From contig JAEYOX010000031.1 in assembly GCA_023411265.1 (NCBI GenBank), forward strand, positions 1 to 13,245: a DNA stretch of 13,245 bases, written 5' to 3'. Under the pieces are notes generated by a model that was not told the DNA's origin, searched no databases, and was given only the letters and a program-made list of their open reading frames with translations. Shown one piece after another: positions 6,209 to 13,140 of the stretch. Numbering within the stretch: position 1 is the first letter of the stretch; the number at the start of each line of letters is the position of its first letter. The DNA comes from Bacteroidota bacterium (lineage in GTDB: Bacteria; Bacteroidota; Bacteroidia; Flavobacteriales; Weeksellaceae). The position numbers and the translations under genes were made by a program.

Positions 6209-6913
6209 TTGACGAGCGAAAAACTGCAAAACGGAACGGTATTGCTGGTAGATAAACCTCTGGACTGGACTTCTTTTCAGGCGGTAAATAAAATCAAGTT
6301 TAAGCTAAAAAGAGAATTTCCACAGCTACCGAAGAAATTTAAAATAGGACATGCAGGTACTTTGGATCCGCGTGCAACAGGCCTGCTAATCATCTGCACA
6401 GGGAAAGCTACCAAGCAAATTCCAGAAATTCAGGAGGCGCCGAAAGAGTACTTTGCCGGAATCAAAATAGGCGTGCAAACCGAATCTTATGATACAGAGA
6501 AACCTGAAATTCTGCATCAGGATTTTTCGCATATTAAAGAAGAATTTATTTTGGAAACGCTGGAAAAGTTTGTTGGAGAAATCGAGCAGCGACCTCCGGT
6601 TTTTTCTGCGATCAAAATTGACGGAAAACGAGCCTATAACATGGCGAGAGCGGGCGAAACAATTGAAATGAAACCCCGGAAAACGACTGTACATTATATT
6701 CGGGATATTAAAATAGATTTGCCTTACGTTTATTTTACTGTGGGCTGCTCGAAAGGAACTTACATTCGCAGTCTGGCGCACGATATTGGTACCGCTTTGG
6801 GTGTTGGTGCCTATTTAACAGAACTGAGGAGAACCAGAATAGGAAAGTTTTCCGTAGAAGAGGCATCTTCCGATTATTTAACCAGCGATTTTCGTTTTTC
6901 TGATCATGGATAA
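6209..6913 (+). CDS. truB: tRNA pseudouridine(55) synthase TruB, TTG start
   Basis: TruB turns U55 in the T-loop of tRNAs into pseudouridine. The 234-aa protein has the catalytic motif GHAGTLDPRATGLL (47-60) with Asp53 as nucleophile, the early VDKPLDWTSF (14-23), RPPVFSAIKIDGKRAY near 130, and GTYIRSLAHDIG near 190. It lacks the C-terminal PUA domain of the 314-aa E. coli enzyme, as is common in Bacteroidota. The start codon is TTG at 6209: the uppP stop at 6200-6202 is in the same frame and no ATG or GTG lies between it and the conserved VDKP motif. The last 8 bp overlap rluF, suggesting translational coupling. The enzyme call is firm; the exact start is likely but not certain. Confidence 0.95.
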   Translation: MTSEKLQNGTVLLVDKPLDWTSFQAVNKIKFKLKREFPQLPKKFKIGHAGTLDPRATGLLIICTGKATKQIPEIQEAPKEYFAGIKIGVQTESYDTEKPEILHQDFSHIKEEFILETLEKFVGEIEQRPPVFSAIKIDGKRAYNMARAGETIEMKPRKTTVHYIRDIKIDLPYVYFTVGCSKGTYIRSLAHDIGTALGVGAYLTELRRTRIGKFSVEEASSDYLTSDFRFSDHG

Positions 6914-7631
6914 AATTAGAATCAATAAATATCTTTCCGAAGTAGGATACTGTTCCCGAAGAGCTGCCGATACCCTTCTGGAAGAGGGCAGAATTACTGT
7001 CAATGGAAAAGTTCCTGAAATGGGAACCAAAGTTTCTGATCAGGATGATATTAAGGTAGACGGGAAATCAATTTCCAAAACAGAAGAAGACGATCATGTC
7101 TATATTGCTTTCAATAAACCTGTAGGAATTGTCTGTACAACGGATACAAAGCGGGAAAAAGACAATATCATTGATTTTATCGGACATTCGAAAAGAATTT
7201 TTCCGATTGGCAGGCTGGATAAACCCAGTGAAGGATTAATTCTGCTGACCTCTGATGGTGATATTGTAAACAAAATACTCCGCTCCAGAAATAATCACGG
7301 AAAGGAATATCTGGTAAGAGTAGACAAACCCATCACTCCGAAATTTTTGCAGAAAATGCGGAACGGAATTCCGATTCTGAATACCGTGACAAAAAAATGT
7401 GAAGTAGAACAGCTCGACACAATGTCATTTCGGATTGTGCTGACACAAGGCCTCAACCGACAGATTCGCAGAATGTGCGAATATCTGGATTATAAGGTTC
7501 TAAAACTGAAGCGCGTAAGAGTTCTTAACATTTACCTTGATATTCCTGTCGGGAAATGGAGGAATCTCACCGCAGAAGAACGAGAAGGGCTGGAAGAACT
7601 CATTAAAGATTCCAGCAAAACCAACGATTAA
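6906..7631 (+). CDS. rluF: 23S rRNA pseudouridine synthase, RluF-type
   Basis: This enzyme belongs to the RsuA/RluB/RluE/RluF group. Residues about 3-52 form an S4-like RNA-binding domain (RINKYLSEVGYCSRRAAD). The catalytic domain contains NKPVGIVCTT (70-79), FPIGRLDKPSEGLILLT with nucleophile Asp105, KEYLVRVDKPIT, and the long GLNRQIRRMCEYL segment near 195. The stretches VGIV, HSKR, VTKKC and NRQIRRMCE resemble E. coli RluF, which modifies U2604 (and U2605 weakly), more than RluB or RluE. The 241-aa protein lacks the long basic C-terminal tail of the 290-aa E. coli RluF. The start overlaps the truB end by 8 bp. The stop overlaps that of the opposing gene in TTAA. The family is certain; the exact target base is inferred. 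Confidence 0.9.
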   Translation: MDKIRINKYLSEVGYCSRRAADTLLEEGRITVNGKVPEMGTKVSDQDDIKVDGKSISKTEEDDHVYIAFNKPVGIVCTTDTKREKDNIIDFIGHSKRIFPIGRLDKPSEGLILLTSDGDIVNKILRSRNNHGKEYLVRVDKPITPKFLQKMRNGIPILNTVTKKCEVEQLDTMSFRIVLTQGLNRQIRRMCEYLDYKVLKLKRVRVLNIYLDIPVGKWRNLTAEEREGLEELIKDSSKTND

Positions 7632-8980
7632 TCTTTCAGATACATTCTCATTTTTCGTTCATATTCGGGTTTTGTCTTGATGAATTTCCAGATTTTCTTC
7701 TCGTCAGGATTTGAGATTCGGTAATAAATGATTTTATCTGCAGAATAACGGAAATAAGGATGGGTTTTCAACCAGCTTTCCGGGGCATCTGCAAGCGTAT
7801 ATTTTTCAACAAGTGCAGGATTCAGCGGACTTGTCAAAACTAGTTTCTCTGCGAGACTTCGGTCGATATCATACACTTCAAATACCTGATTTTTATCGAC
7901 AAAACCGCCGAGCTTTTTCCTGAAACCGATGAAACTTCCTGCTGCTTTTCCATCAAAACCAAACTCGATAAGTTGCTGATAGGTGATTTCATTCAGGTCT
8001 GTTTTTGAAAAGTTGGTAACTGATTCTTTTAAAGTGCTTTTGGTTGTGGCAACGGAAGTAATGTTTGCGGATTCGGTGGTCAGAACAATAAAGGGTTTTA
8101 ATTCTTCAAATTTTTCCGGCGAAATCACAAAGCATTTCTGGATTTCTTCCAAATTGCTGAATTTTCCTTTTAGATTTCGGTTTTTATAATTGATAATCAC
8201 AGCAGCTTGTTTTTCTGAAAATCCTAACGCTCTCCAGCCTTCAGTATCCAGATCATTGGCATTGAAGGGCTTGAGCTGATTTTTAAATTGATCAGGTTTC
8301 GTGACCTTGCTTTTCTCGGTCATATTTTCGGTCTGTCGTTCCGGAAGCAACAGATAGGGCGCAAGTGCCCGGTAATTTTCTTCACTGATAACAAAACATT
8401 CTCTGAATTTTTCCTTACTCTGAAAACTTCCACCCAGATAGTTTTTATATTTCAGAATGGCGGCGGCTTGTTTCTCGCTGAAGCCTAAATTTTCCCAATC
8501 CTGCTGGGTATAATGATCCGGATTGAATTTCCCTCGAATATTGATTTTATTTTTTGAAGATGCTTGACTATAAAATGGACGATTTGAATTAAAATTTTTG
8601 GAGGATGCAGCTTCGGGCAGCAAGATGTAAGGTTCCAGTTCAGCAAATTTTTCATCTGAGATGGAGTAACACTTTTTCAACTGTTCTTTGGAAATAAAGG
8701 TTCCGCCTACCACGCTTTTGTACTTAAGAATAGTGGCTGTTTGCTTTTCAGAAAAACCAAGTTGCTGCCATTGTTCAGCATTTAGTTCATTGGGGTCAAA
8801 ATCCGTGAGTTGCCGGTTTTTAACGGGCGGCATTTCAGAAAAAGAAACTATTTCATCAGGAATTTTCTGTGGCGAATCCGGTGAGTTGTTAATGAGTATG
8901 ACCGCACCGGCAGCCAAAACAGCCAAAAGAATGAACCATAATTTAGTTTTTAGGTCCATCATAGGTAAGGTATTTTTCAT
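7628..8980 (-). CDS. Membrane-anchored protein with four helix-hairpin-helix modules
   Basis: This 450-aa protein has one N-terminal membrane helix (about 13-31, after a basic stretch), which predicts that the rest faces the periplasm. Four related modules follow: 60-123, 150-213, 239-302 and a diverged one at about 327-385. The first three share GFSEKQ-A-ILKYK, then GG(T/S)F, then KC-Y/F-IS, then L-P-(Y/F)-I/L-L. They resemble ComEA-type HHH domains, which bind DNA non-specifically. Cys104, Cys195 and Cys283 occupy the same place in modules 1-3, while module 4 has Val. The C-terminus ends in a basic/aromatic segment (YFRYSADKIIYYR). A DNA-uptake or structural role is possible but untested; no competence gene is near. 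The start at 8980 is chosen over the Met7/Met8 alternatives by length only. merR lies 85 bp upstream in the same direction. Confidence 0.88.
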   Translation of the reverse strand: MKNTLPMMDLKTKLWFILLAVLAAGAVILINNSPDSPQKIPDEIVSFSEMPPVKNRQLTDFDPNELNAEQWQQLGFSEKQTATILKYKSVVGGTFISKEQLKKCYSISDEKFAELEPYILLPEAASSKNFNSNRPFYSQASSKNKINIRGKFNPDHYTQQDWENLGFSEKQAAAILKYKNYLGGSFQSKEKFRECFVISEENYRALAPYLLLPERQTENMTEKSKVTKPDQFKNQLKPFNANDLDTEGWRALGFSEKQAAVIINYKNRNLKGKFSNLEEIQKCFVISPEKFEELKPFIVLTTESANITSVATTKSTLKESVTNFSKTDLNEITYQQLIEFGFDGKAAGSFIGFRKKLGGFVDKNQVFEVYDIDRSLAEKLVLTSPLNPALVEKYTLADAPESWLKTHPYFRYSADKIIYYRISNPDEKKIWKFIKTKPEYERKMRMYLKD

Positions 8981-9065
8981 AGTGCATTATTTTCAATGTA
9001 AAACTAATAAGTTATGATGAAAATAATATCAGAAAAAATCCCTTTTTTTATTTAGAAATATTTTT

Positions 9066-9407
9066 TTATATTGGCGGTTCGGCCAAAGAATCTTTCAATT
9101 TTTGCAGTTCAGCTTTCAGAAATTCAAGCCTATCGATCAGAGAAACAGTTTCAGAAATTCTGCTGTTGGTGGTTAATGCAATTCGGGCTCCATCTAAGGT
9201 ATATCCTTTTTCTTTTACCAAGTGGTAAATAATCTTCAGATTTTTGATGTCTTCCGGAGTAAAATAGCGGTTTCCTTTTTTGTTTTTTTTCGGTCGCAGG
9301 ATGGGAAACTCTTGTTCCCAATATCGGATCAGAGAAGTATTTACGTCGAAGGCCTTGGCCACTTCACCAATAGAATAATACAATTTATCCGGTAGATTAA
9401 TCTTCAT
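9066..9407 (-). CDS. MerR-family transcriptional regulator
   Basis: This is a 113-aa DNA-binding protein. The winged helix-turn-helix spans about 8-78: YYSIGEVAKAFDVNTSLIRYWEQEFP is the recognition region and KNKKGNRYFTPEDIKNL the first wing. It resembles the short MlrA/CarA-like MerR type. The C-terminal helix (about 86-108) would form the usual dimer coiled coil. No ligand-binding domain and no Cys cluster are present, so it is not a metal or redox sensor of the classic type. The start at 9407 (MKINLPDKLYYSIGE) is preferred to an in-frame ATG at 9425, because that one sits on a perfect -7 box (9423-9430). It may be co-transcribed with the HHH gene 85 bp downstream. Its target is unknown. 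Confidence 0.93.
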   Translation of the reverse strand: MKINLPDKLYYSIGEVAKAFDVNTSLIRYWEQEFPILRPKKNKKGNRYFTPEDIKNLKIIYHLVKEKGYTLDGARIALTTNSRISETVSLIDRLEFLKAELQKLKDSLAEPPI

Positions 9408-9422
9408 ACTGATGATTTTCAG

Positions 9423-9450
9423 CAAATGTAGGAAAAAATAAGAACCAAGG
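9423..9450 (-). promoter_or_regulatory. Candidate merR promoter
   Basis: On the - strand TACATTTG (9430-9423) is an exact TAnnTTTG box, 15 nt before the ATG at 9407. A TTG lies 15 bp upstream of it (9448-9446), a little closer than the usual 17-23. The box argues against translation starting at 9425. Confidence 0.55.
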
Positions 9451-9619
9451 AAAATTGGTCATCAGGATTGATAGTAGTAAATGCATTTAAAATCCTAATA
9501 CGGGAGTCCGATTGTCCTCGTTCCGCAATTGACCTCACACTGAGCGTTTTTTTTGACCGTCAACGCCGTGGACCCTTTAGAGAAATGTATTAGTTTTCCT
9601 CAAACTGCTTTGGAAGGAC
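9431..9619. other. Unassigned intergenic block between mscL and merR
   Basis: No gene was recognised here. The middle (about 9495-9585) has a higher G+C content than the flanking intergenic DNA. It contains the 11-bp inverted repeat TTGAC-C-GTCAA at 9553-9563 and, around it, GCGTT (9544-9548) opposite AACGC (9562-9566). The run of eight T at 9547-9554 sits inside this structure. It could be a regulatory site for merR, an unannotated small RNA, or the worn remains of an inserted element. Confidence 0.4.
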
Positions 9620-9649
9620 AAAAAAAATCTGCCCGGTTTATCAGGCAGA
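9620..9649 (-). terminator. Rho-independent terminator of mscL
   Basis: On the - strand TCTGCC (9649-9644) pairs with GGCAGA (9633-9628), with a 10-nt loop, and is followed by eight T (9627-9620). It begins about 20 bp after the mscL stop codon. Confidence 0.85.
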
Positions 9650-9669
9650 GTAGAATAAAACAATCAAAA

Positions 9670-10059
9670 TCAGGAGGAATGTCTTTTTTTCAATTCGTCC
9701 CGGATTTCCATCAGCAAAGCATCCGTAGAAGAGGGCGGAGCGGGTGCGGCGGCTGCTTCTGGTGCCGCTCGGGTGATTTTATTGGCACCTTTAATAAGCC
9801 AGAACAGTACCATTGCAATACACAGAAACGAAATCGTTGCGGAAAGAAAACTCCCGTATTTCACACCATTCCAGCTCAGATCTGCGATTTTGTCTGCATT
9901 CACAGCACTTAAAGCAGGGTTCAGAAGGAGAGGGGTAATAACATCTTCTACTAACGAGGTAACAATCTGCCCAAATGCGGCCCCAATAATAACCCCCACA
10001 GCAAGATCCATCACATTGCCCTTGAAGGCAAACTGTTTAAATTCCTGAATAAATCCCAT
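9670..10059 (-). CDS. mscL: Large-conductance mechanosensitive channel MscL
   Basis: MscL is a pentameric channel of the inner membrane that opens when membrane tension rises, releasing solutes on sudden osmotic downshock. The 129-aa protein has the N-terminal amphipathic helix MGFIQEFKQFAFKGN, pore helix TM1 about 16-40 (VMDLAVGVIIGAAFGQIVTSLVEDVI), a short periplasmic loop about 45-68, and TM2 about 70-92. An Ala/Pro linker (98-110) leads to a charged C-terminal helix (TDALLMEIRDELKK). Length and order of parts are normal for the family. The gene stands alone: terminators lie on both sides. No clear promoter was found upstream; the best -7 candidates are imperfect. Confidence 0.97.
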   Translation of the reverse strand: MGFIQEFKQFAFKGNVMDLAVGVIIGAAFGQIVTSLVEDVITPLLLNPALSAVNADKIADLSWNGVKYGSFLSATISFLCIAMVLFWLIKGANKITRAAPEAAAAPAPPSSTDALLMEIRDELKKRHSS

Positions 10060-10120
10060 AACAAAATATTTAATTTATGATGGAATAAAAGTAAATAAAA
10101 TATTACAGAAAAGTATAAAA

Positions 10121-10149
10121 TAAAAACCCGAATTTCAATCCGGGTTTTA
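10121..10149 (-). terminator. Rho-independent terminator of ffh
   Basis: AAAACCCG (10123-10130) and CGGGTTTT (10141-10148) form an 8-bp stem with a 10-nt loop. On the - strand it is followed by T-rich sequence (TTTTTATTTTA), about 35 bp after the ffh stop. The matching tract on the other strand is weaker, and no + gene ends here. Confidence 0.8.
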
Positions 10150-10182
10150 TTGTTTATCTTCTGGTAAATATCACTCGTAGAT

Positions 10183-11553
10183 TTATTTTTTTCCGAATAA
10201 TCCTCCACCCATTCCGGGCATATTCGGCATTCCTTTGCCCATCATTTGCATTAGTTGCTTGCCCTGGGGTCCCTGCATCACTATCATCATTTTTCCCAAT
10301 TGGTCAAACTGTTTCATCAGTTGGTTCACATCTTCTATTTTTCTTCCGGCACCTTTGGCGATTCTGTTTTTGCGCTGGGTATTAATTATGGAAGGTTTTC
10401 TGCGTTCTTCCGGTGTCATGGAATGAATGATGGCTTCAATATGTTTGAAAGAATCATCGCTGATTTCAACATCTTTTATCGCTTTTCCTACGCCAGGAAT
10501 CATGCCCATCAGGTCTTTCATATTTCCCATTTTTTTTATCTGATGAATCTGCTTCAGAAAATCATCAAAACCAAATTCATTCTTTGCAATTTTCTTGTGA
10601 AGTTTTTTGGCTTCTTCTTCATCAAACTGTTCCTGAGCTCTTTCTACGAGGGAAACAACGTCACCCATTCCGAGAATTCTGTCGGCCATCCTTTCGGGAT
10701 AGAAGAGATCCAGTGCCTCCATTTTTTCTCCCGTCGAGATAAATTTAATCGGTTTTTCTACCACGGATCGGATCGTTAAAGCCGCTCCGCCTCGGGTATC
10801 ACCATCCAGTTTGGTAAGCACAACACCGTCAAAATTCAATGCTTCGTTGAATGCTTTTGCGGTATTCACCGCATCCTGACCAGTCATGGAATCAACTACA
10901 AACAGAGTTTCGTGTGGTTTGATAAAATAATGTACCGATTTGATTTCGTTCATCATCTGCTCATCAATCGCCAAACGCCCTGCGGTATCGACGATCACGA
11001 CGTCGTGTTGGTTTTCCTTCGCAAATTTTACGGCATTTTCTGCTATCAGGGAAGGGTTTACCGAACCTTCTTCGGTGTAAACAGGCACGCCGATCTGTCC
11101 ACCTAATACTTTCAGCTGTTCAATTGCCGCAGGACGATATACGTCACACGCCACAAGTAACGGTTTCTTACTTCTTTTCTGTTTTAAATAATTGGCCAAT
11201 TTTCCGGAAAAAGTAGTTTTACCCGATCCCTGAAGCCCGGCTATTAAAATAACGGTAGGTTTTCCGGAAAGGTTGATCCCTTCCTGAGTTCCTCCCATGA
11301 GTTCGGCCAGTTCATCGTGAACGATCTTGGTCATCAGTTGTCCCGGTGTCACGCTCGTGAGGACATTTTGCCCCAAAGCCTTGTCCTGAACTCTTTTTGT
11401 AAGATCTTTAGCAACTTTATAATTGACGTCGGCATCTACAAGGGCGCGGCGAATTTCTTTAACTGTTTCCGCTACGTTGATCTCGGTAATCTTTCCGCGT
11501 CCCGCGATATTATGTAAAGCCTTGTCTAATTTATCCTGTAAACTGTTGAACAT
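10183..11553 (-). CDS. ffh: Signal recognition particle protein Ffh (SRP54)
   Basis: Ffh binds 4.5S RNA and the signal sequences of nascent membrane proteins, and delivers the ribosome to FtsY and the SecYEG translocon. The 456-aa protein starts with the N-domain helices (about 1-95). The GTPase domain shows GLQGSGKTT (G1, 106-114), DVYRPAA (137-143), DTAGR (189-193), TKLDGD (247-252) and the closing GMGDV (295-299). The Met-rich M-domain (about 325-435) includes NTQRKNRIAKGAG (391-403), the RNA-binding motif, and many Met in the signal-binding groove. The end is a Gly/Met-rich tail, GMPNMPGMGGGLFGKK. No 4.5S RNA gene was seen in this window. The gene is divergent from the small gene at 11627, 73 bp away. 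Confidence 0.98.
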   Translation of the reverse strand: MFNSLQDKLDKALHNIAGRGKITEINVAETVKEIRRALVDADVNYKVAKDLTKRVQDKALGQNVLTSVTPGQLMTKIVHDELAELMGGTQEGINLSGKPTVILIAGLQGSGKTTFSGKLANYLKQKRSKKPLLVACDVYRPAAIEQLKVLGGQIGVPVYTEEGSVNPSLIAENAVKFAKENQHDVVIVDTAGRLAIDEQMMNEIKSVHYFIKPHETLFVVDSMTGQDAVNTAKAFNEALNFDGVVLTKLDGDTRGGAALTIRSVVEKPIKFISTGEKMEALDLFYPERMADRILGMGDVVSLVERAQEQFDEEEAKKLHKKIAKNEFGFDDFLKQIHQIKKMGNMKDLMGMIPGVGKAIKDVEISDDSFKHIEAIIHSMTPEERRKPSIINTQRKNRIAKGAGRKIEDVNQLMKQFDQLGKMMIVMQGPQGKQLMQMMGKGMPNMPGMGGGLFGKK

Positions 11554-11580
11554 AGTGTTGTTTTAATATATAAAGGTGTG

Positions 11581-11588
11581 CAAAAATA
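11581..11588 (-). promoter_or_regulatory. Candidate -7 box for ffh
   Basis: On the - strand the sequence is TATTTTTG, an exact TAnnTTTG, 27 bp before the ffh start codon. No TTG is found at the expected -33 spacing, so the call rests on one element and its position. Confidence 0.45.
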
Positions 11589-11626
11589 AGGATTTTATGT
11601 AATTATTAAAAATTGTATTTTGCAGC

Positions 11627-11896
11627 ATGGATTTTACAGCAATTTTAGGGGTGATTTTCCTGTTGGTTCTTGCCAATATTGCTCTGTTTTTTATGTTCAC
11701 AAAATTTTTCTTGAACAGTCCGAACGCGGGCATGAAGTTTCTTTTCGTTAATGTGATAAAAGATATTACGTGGCTCATCTTAGGTTTGCAATTGTTGGAG
11801 AAAACTACGCCGCATTTCCTTATTTTGATTTTCACTTTTTTAGTGGGCTCTTTTATACTATATTATAAAGTGATTCGCCAGCTGAATAAAAGTTGA
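11627..11896 (+). CDS. Small membrane protein gene preceding atpB, unknown function
   Basis: This 89-aa protein is almost entirely hydrophobic. Predicted membrane helices are at about 5-25, 43-57 (VNVIKDITWLILGLQ, less certain) and 62-82. I recognise no motif. In many bacteria the gene before atpB is atpI, a small protein that helps assemble the c-ring, and flavobacteria often have small uncharacterised membrane genes there. This one lacks clear AtpI sequence features and has one helix fewer, so the link is by position only. It is not clearly in the same transcript as atpB, since a good promoter lies in the 81-bp gap. The antisense frame is open at 11563-11835 but looks like a shadow. Confidence 0.75.
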   Translation: MDFTAILGVIFLLVLANIALFFMFTKFFLNSPNAGMKFLFVNVIKDITWLILGLQLLEKTTPHFLILIFTFLVGSFILYYKVIRQLNKS

Positions 11897-11924
11897 TAGC
11901 GGCTGATAAAAATCAATTTAGCTC

Positions 11925-11957
11925 TTGGTAAAAAATTAAATAAAAGAACTATATTTG
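11925..11957 (+). promoter_or_regulatory. Promoter of the ATP synthase (atpB) operon
   Basis: TTG (11925-11927) is followed after 22 bp by TATATTTG (11950-11957), an exact TAnnTTTG with allowed flavobacterial spacing. The expected start of transcription is near 11963, giving a leader of about 15 nt before the atpB ATG. It is the best promoter match in the window. Confidence 0.7.
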
Positions 11958-11977
11958 CACACCGATAAAATTAAATC

Positions 11978-13099
11978 ATGATTCAGAGAATTTACTCTTT
12001 ATTTTTTGTGCTTTTATTTGTGGTATTCAGTTCTTCAGCCTTTGCAGCGAGCAGTACTGATGCGGCATCAGGAGAAAAAGAATTCAATGCAGTTGAGATG
12101 ATAATGCACCACATTGGGGATGCTAACGAATGGCATCTTTTCACATGGAATGAGGGTACTCCGGATGAAAAGCATGTTTCCATCCCTTTACCGGTGATTC
12201 TGAAAGATCCGAATGGCTGGCATTTTTTCATGTCAAGTGATGTGGCTCATGGAGAAATTGTAAACGGATATACTATGGATCACGGTATTATCAAAAATAC
12301 CGATGGTTTACACAAAGCGTCTTTATTCAATCTGATTGGAGGGAATCATACTTCCGAGAATTCCTTTTTTGATTTTTCTATTACGAAAAATGTATTCTCT
12401 ATGTTTCTGTCGGTAATTTTTATGCTGTTTATCTTTATCAGCATGGCCAAAAATTACAAGACCAATGCAGTTCCCAAAGGAGCAGGAAAACTACTGGAAC
12501 CTTTGGTGCTTTTCATAAGAGACGAAGTGGCTATCCCAAATATTGGTGCCAAATATCAGAAATATCTTCCTTATCTGCTTACTGTATTTTTCTTTGTATG
12601 GCTGAACAACCTTTTCGGGCTGATTCCATTCTTTCCGGGAAGTGCTAACCTGACAGGAAACATAGCGGTAACTGCAGCTTTGGCTATTATTACTCTAATC
12701 ATCACTTTGTTCAGTGCTAATAAAAGTTATTGGAAGCATATTTTTATGCCGCCGGTTCCTGCTGCGCTGTATCCGATTATGGTGCCCATTGAAATTATCG
12801 GAATTTTCACCAAGCCTTTTGCACTGATGATGCGTCTCTTTGCCAATGTAACCGCAGGACACATTATGATTCTGGCCATTATTTCCCTAATCTTCATTTT
12901 TAAAAATGCAGCGTTAGGATTGGCAGCAGTTCCTTTGGCTTTGTTTGTGTTTCTTCTGGAACTTTTGGTAGCCGCACTTCAGGCTTTCATTTTCACGGTG
13001 CTTTCAGCATTATATATCGGAATGGCAGTGGAAGATCATGATCATGATCACGCACATAACGACCACGACAGTGCAGGAAAAGATACCATTGTCGCTTAA
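11978..13099 (+). CDS. atpB: F1Fo ATP synthase subunit a (AtpB)
   Basis: Subunit a is the stator channel of Fo; protons pass through its half-channels to and from the c-ring. The 373-aa protein is longer than the 271-aa E. coli form. It begins with a likely signal peptide (1-23, cleavage after FAFA) and a periplasmic extension (about 24-135) rich in His and acidic residues. Membrane helices follow from about 137 onwards (137-157, 198-217, 227-246, 263-283, 294-309, 315-347). The essential Arg is R286 in MMRLFANVTAGH. The E. coli Glu219 position is His295, and the His245 position is Glu328, seven residues before Gln335 of the LQAFIF motif; the same exchange is known from mitochondria. The tail (353-364) alternates Asp and His. 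atpE follows 41 nt downstream. Confidence 0.97.
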   Translation: MIQRIYSLFFVLLFVVFSSSAFAASSTDAASGEKEFNAVEMIMHHIGDANEWHLFTWNEGTPDEKHVSIPLPVILKDPNGWHFFMSSDVAHGEIVNGYTMDHGIIKNTDGLHKASLFNLIGGNHTSENSFFDFSITKNVFSMFLSVIFMLFIFISMAKNYKTNAVPKGAGKLLEPLVLFIRDEVAIPNIGAKYQKYLPYLLTVFFFVWLNNLFGLIPFFPGSANLTGNIAVTAALAIITLIITLFSANKSYWKHIFMPPVPAALYPIMVPIEIIGIFTKPFALMMRLFANVTAGHIMILAIISLIFIFKNAALGLAAVPLALFVFLLELLVAALQAFIFTVLSALYIGMAVEDHDHDHAHNDHDSAGKDTIVA

Positions 13100-13140
13100 T
13101 TAAAATTTAAAAAAATAGAACAACCTAAATATTTTTATTA

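Noticed and set aside
8981..9065. Terminator between merR and the HHH gene
   Set aside because: There are A- and T-runs, but no stem of useful length beside them; read-through is more likely.
9431..9619. 4.5S (SRP) RNA gene near ffh
   Set aside because: The conserved SRP tetraloop region with its GGAAGCAG-like motif was not found on either strand here.
9553..9912. 119-aa + strand frame starting in the merR-mscL gap
   Set aside because: Most of it is antisense to mscL, and it crosses the mscL terminator hairpin; composition is rich in Cys, Arg and Gln without a pattern.
10255..10779. 174-aa + strand frame
   Set aside because: It is antisense to the ffh M-domain and GTPase region; its Phe/His-rich content is a shadow of that gene.
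11563..11835. 90-aa - strand frame opposite the small membrane protein gene
   Set aside because: Nearly all lies opposite the + gene, which shows clear membrane helices and is next to atpB; the reverse frame has no such pattern and would collide with the ffh promoter.
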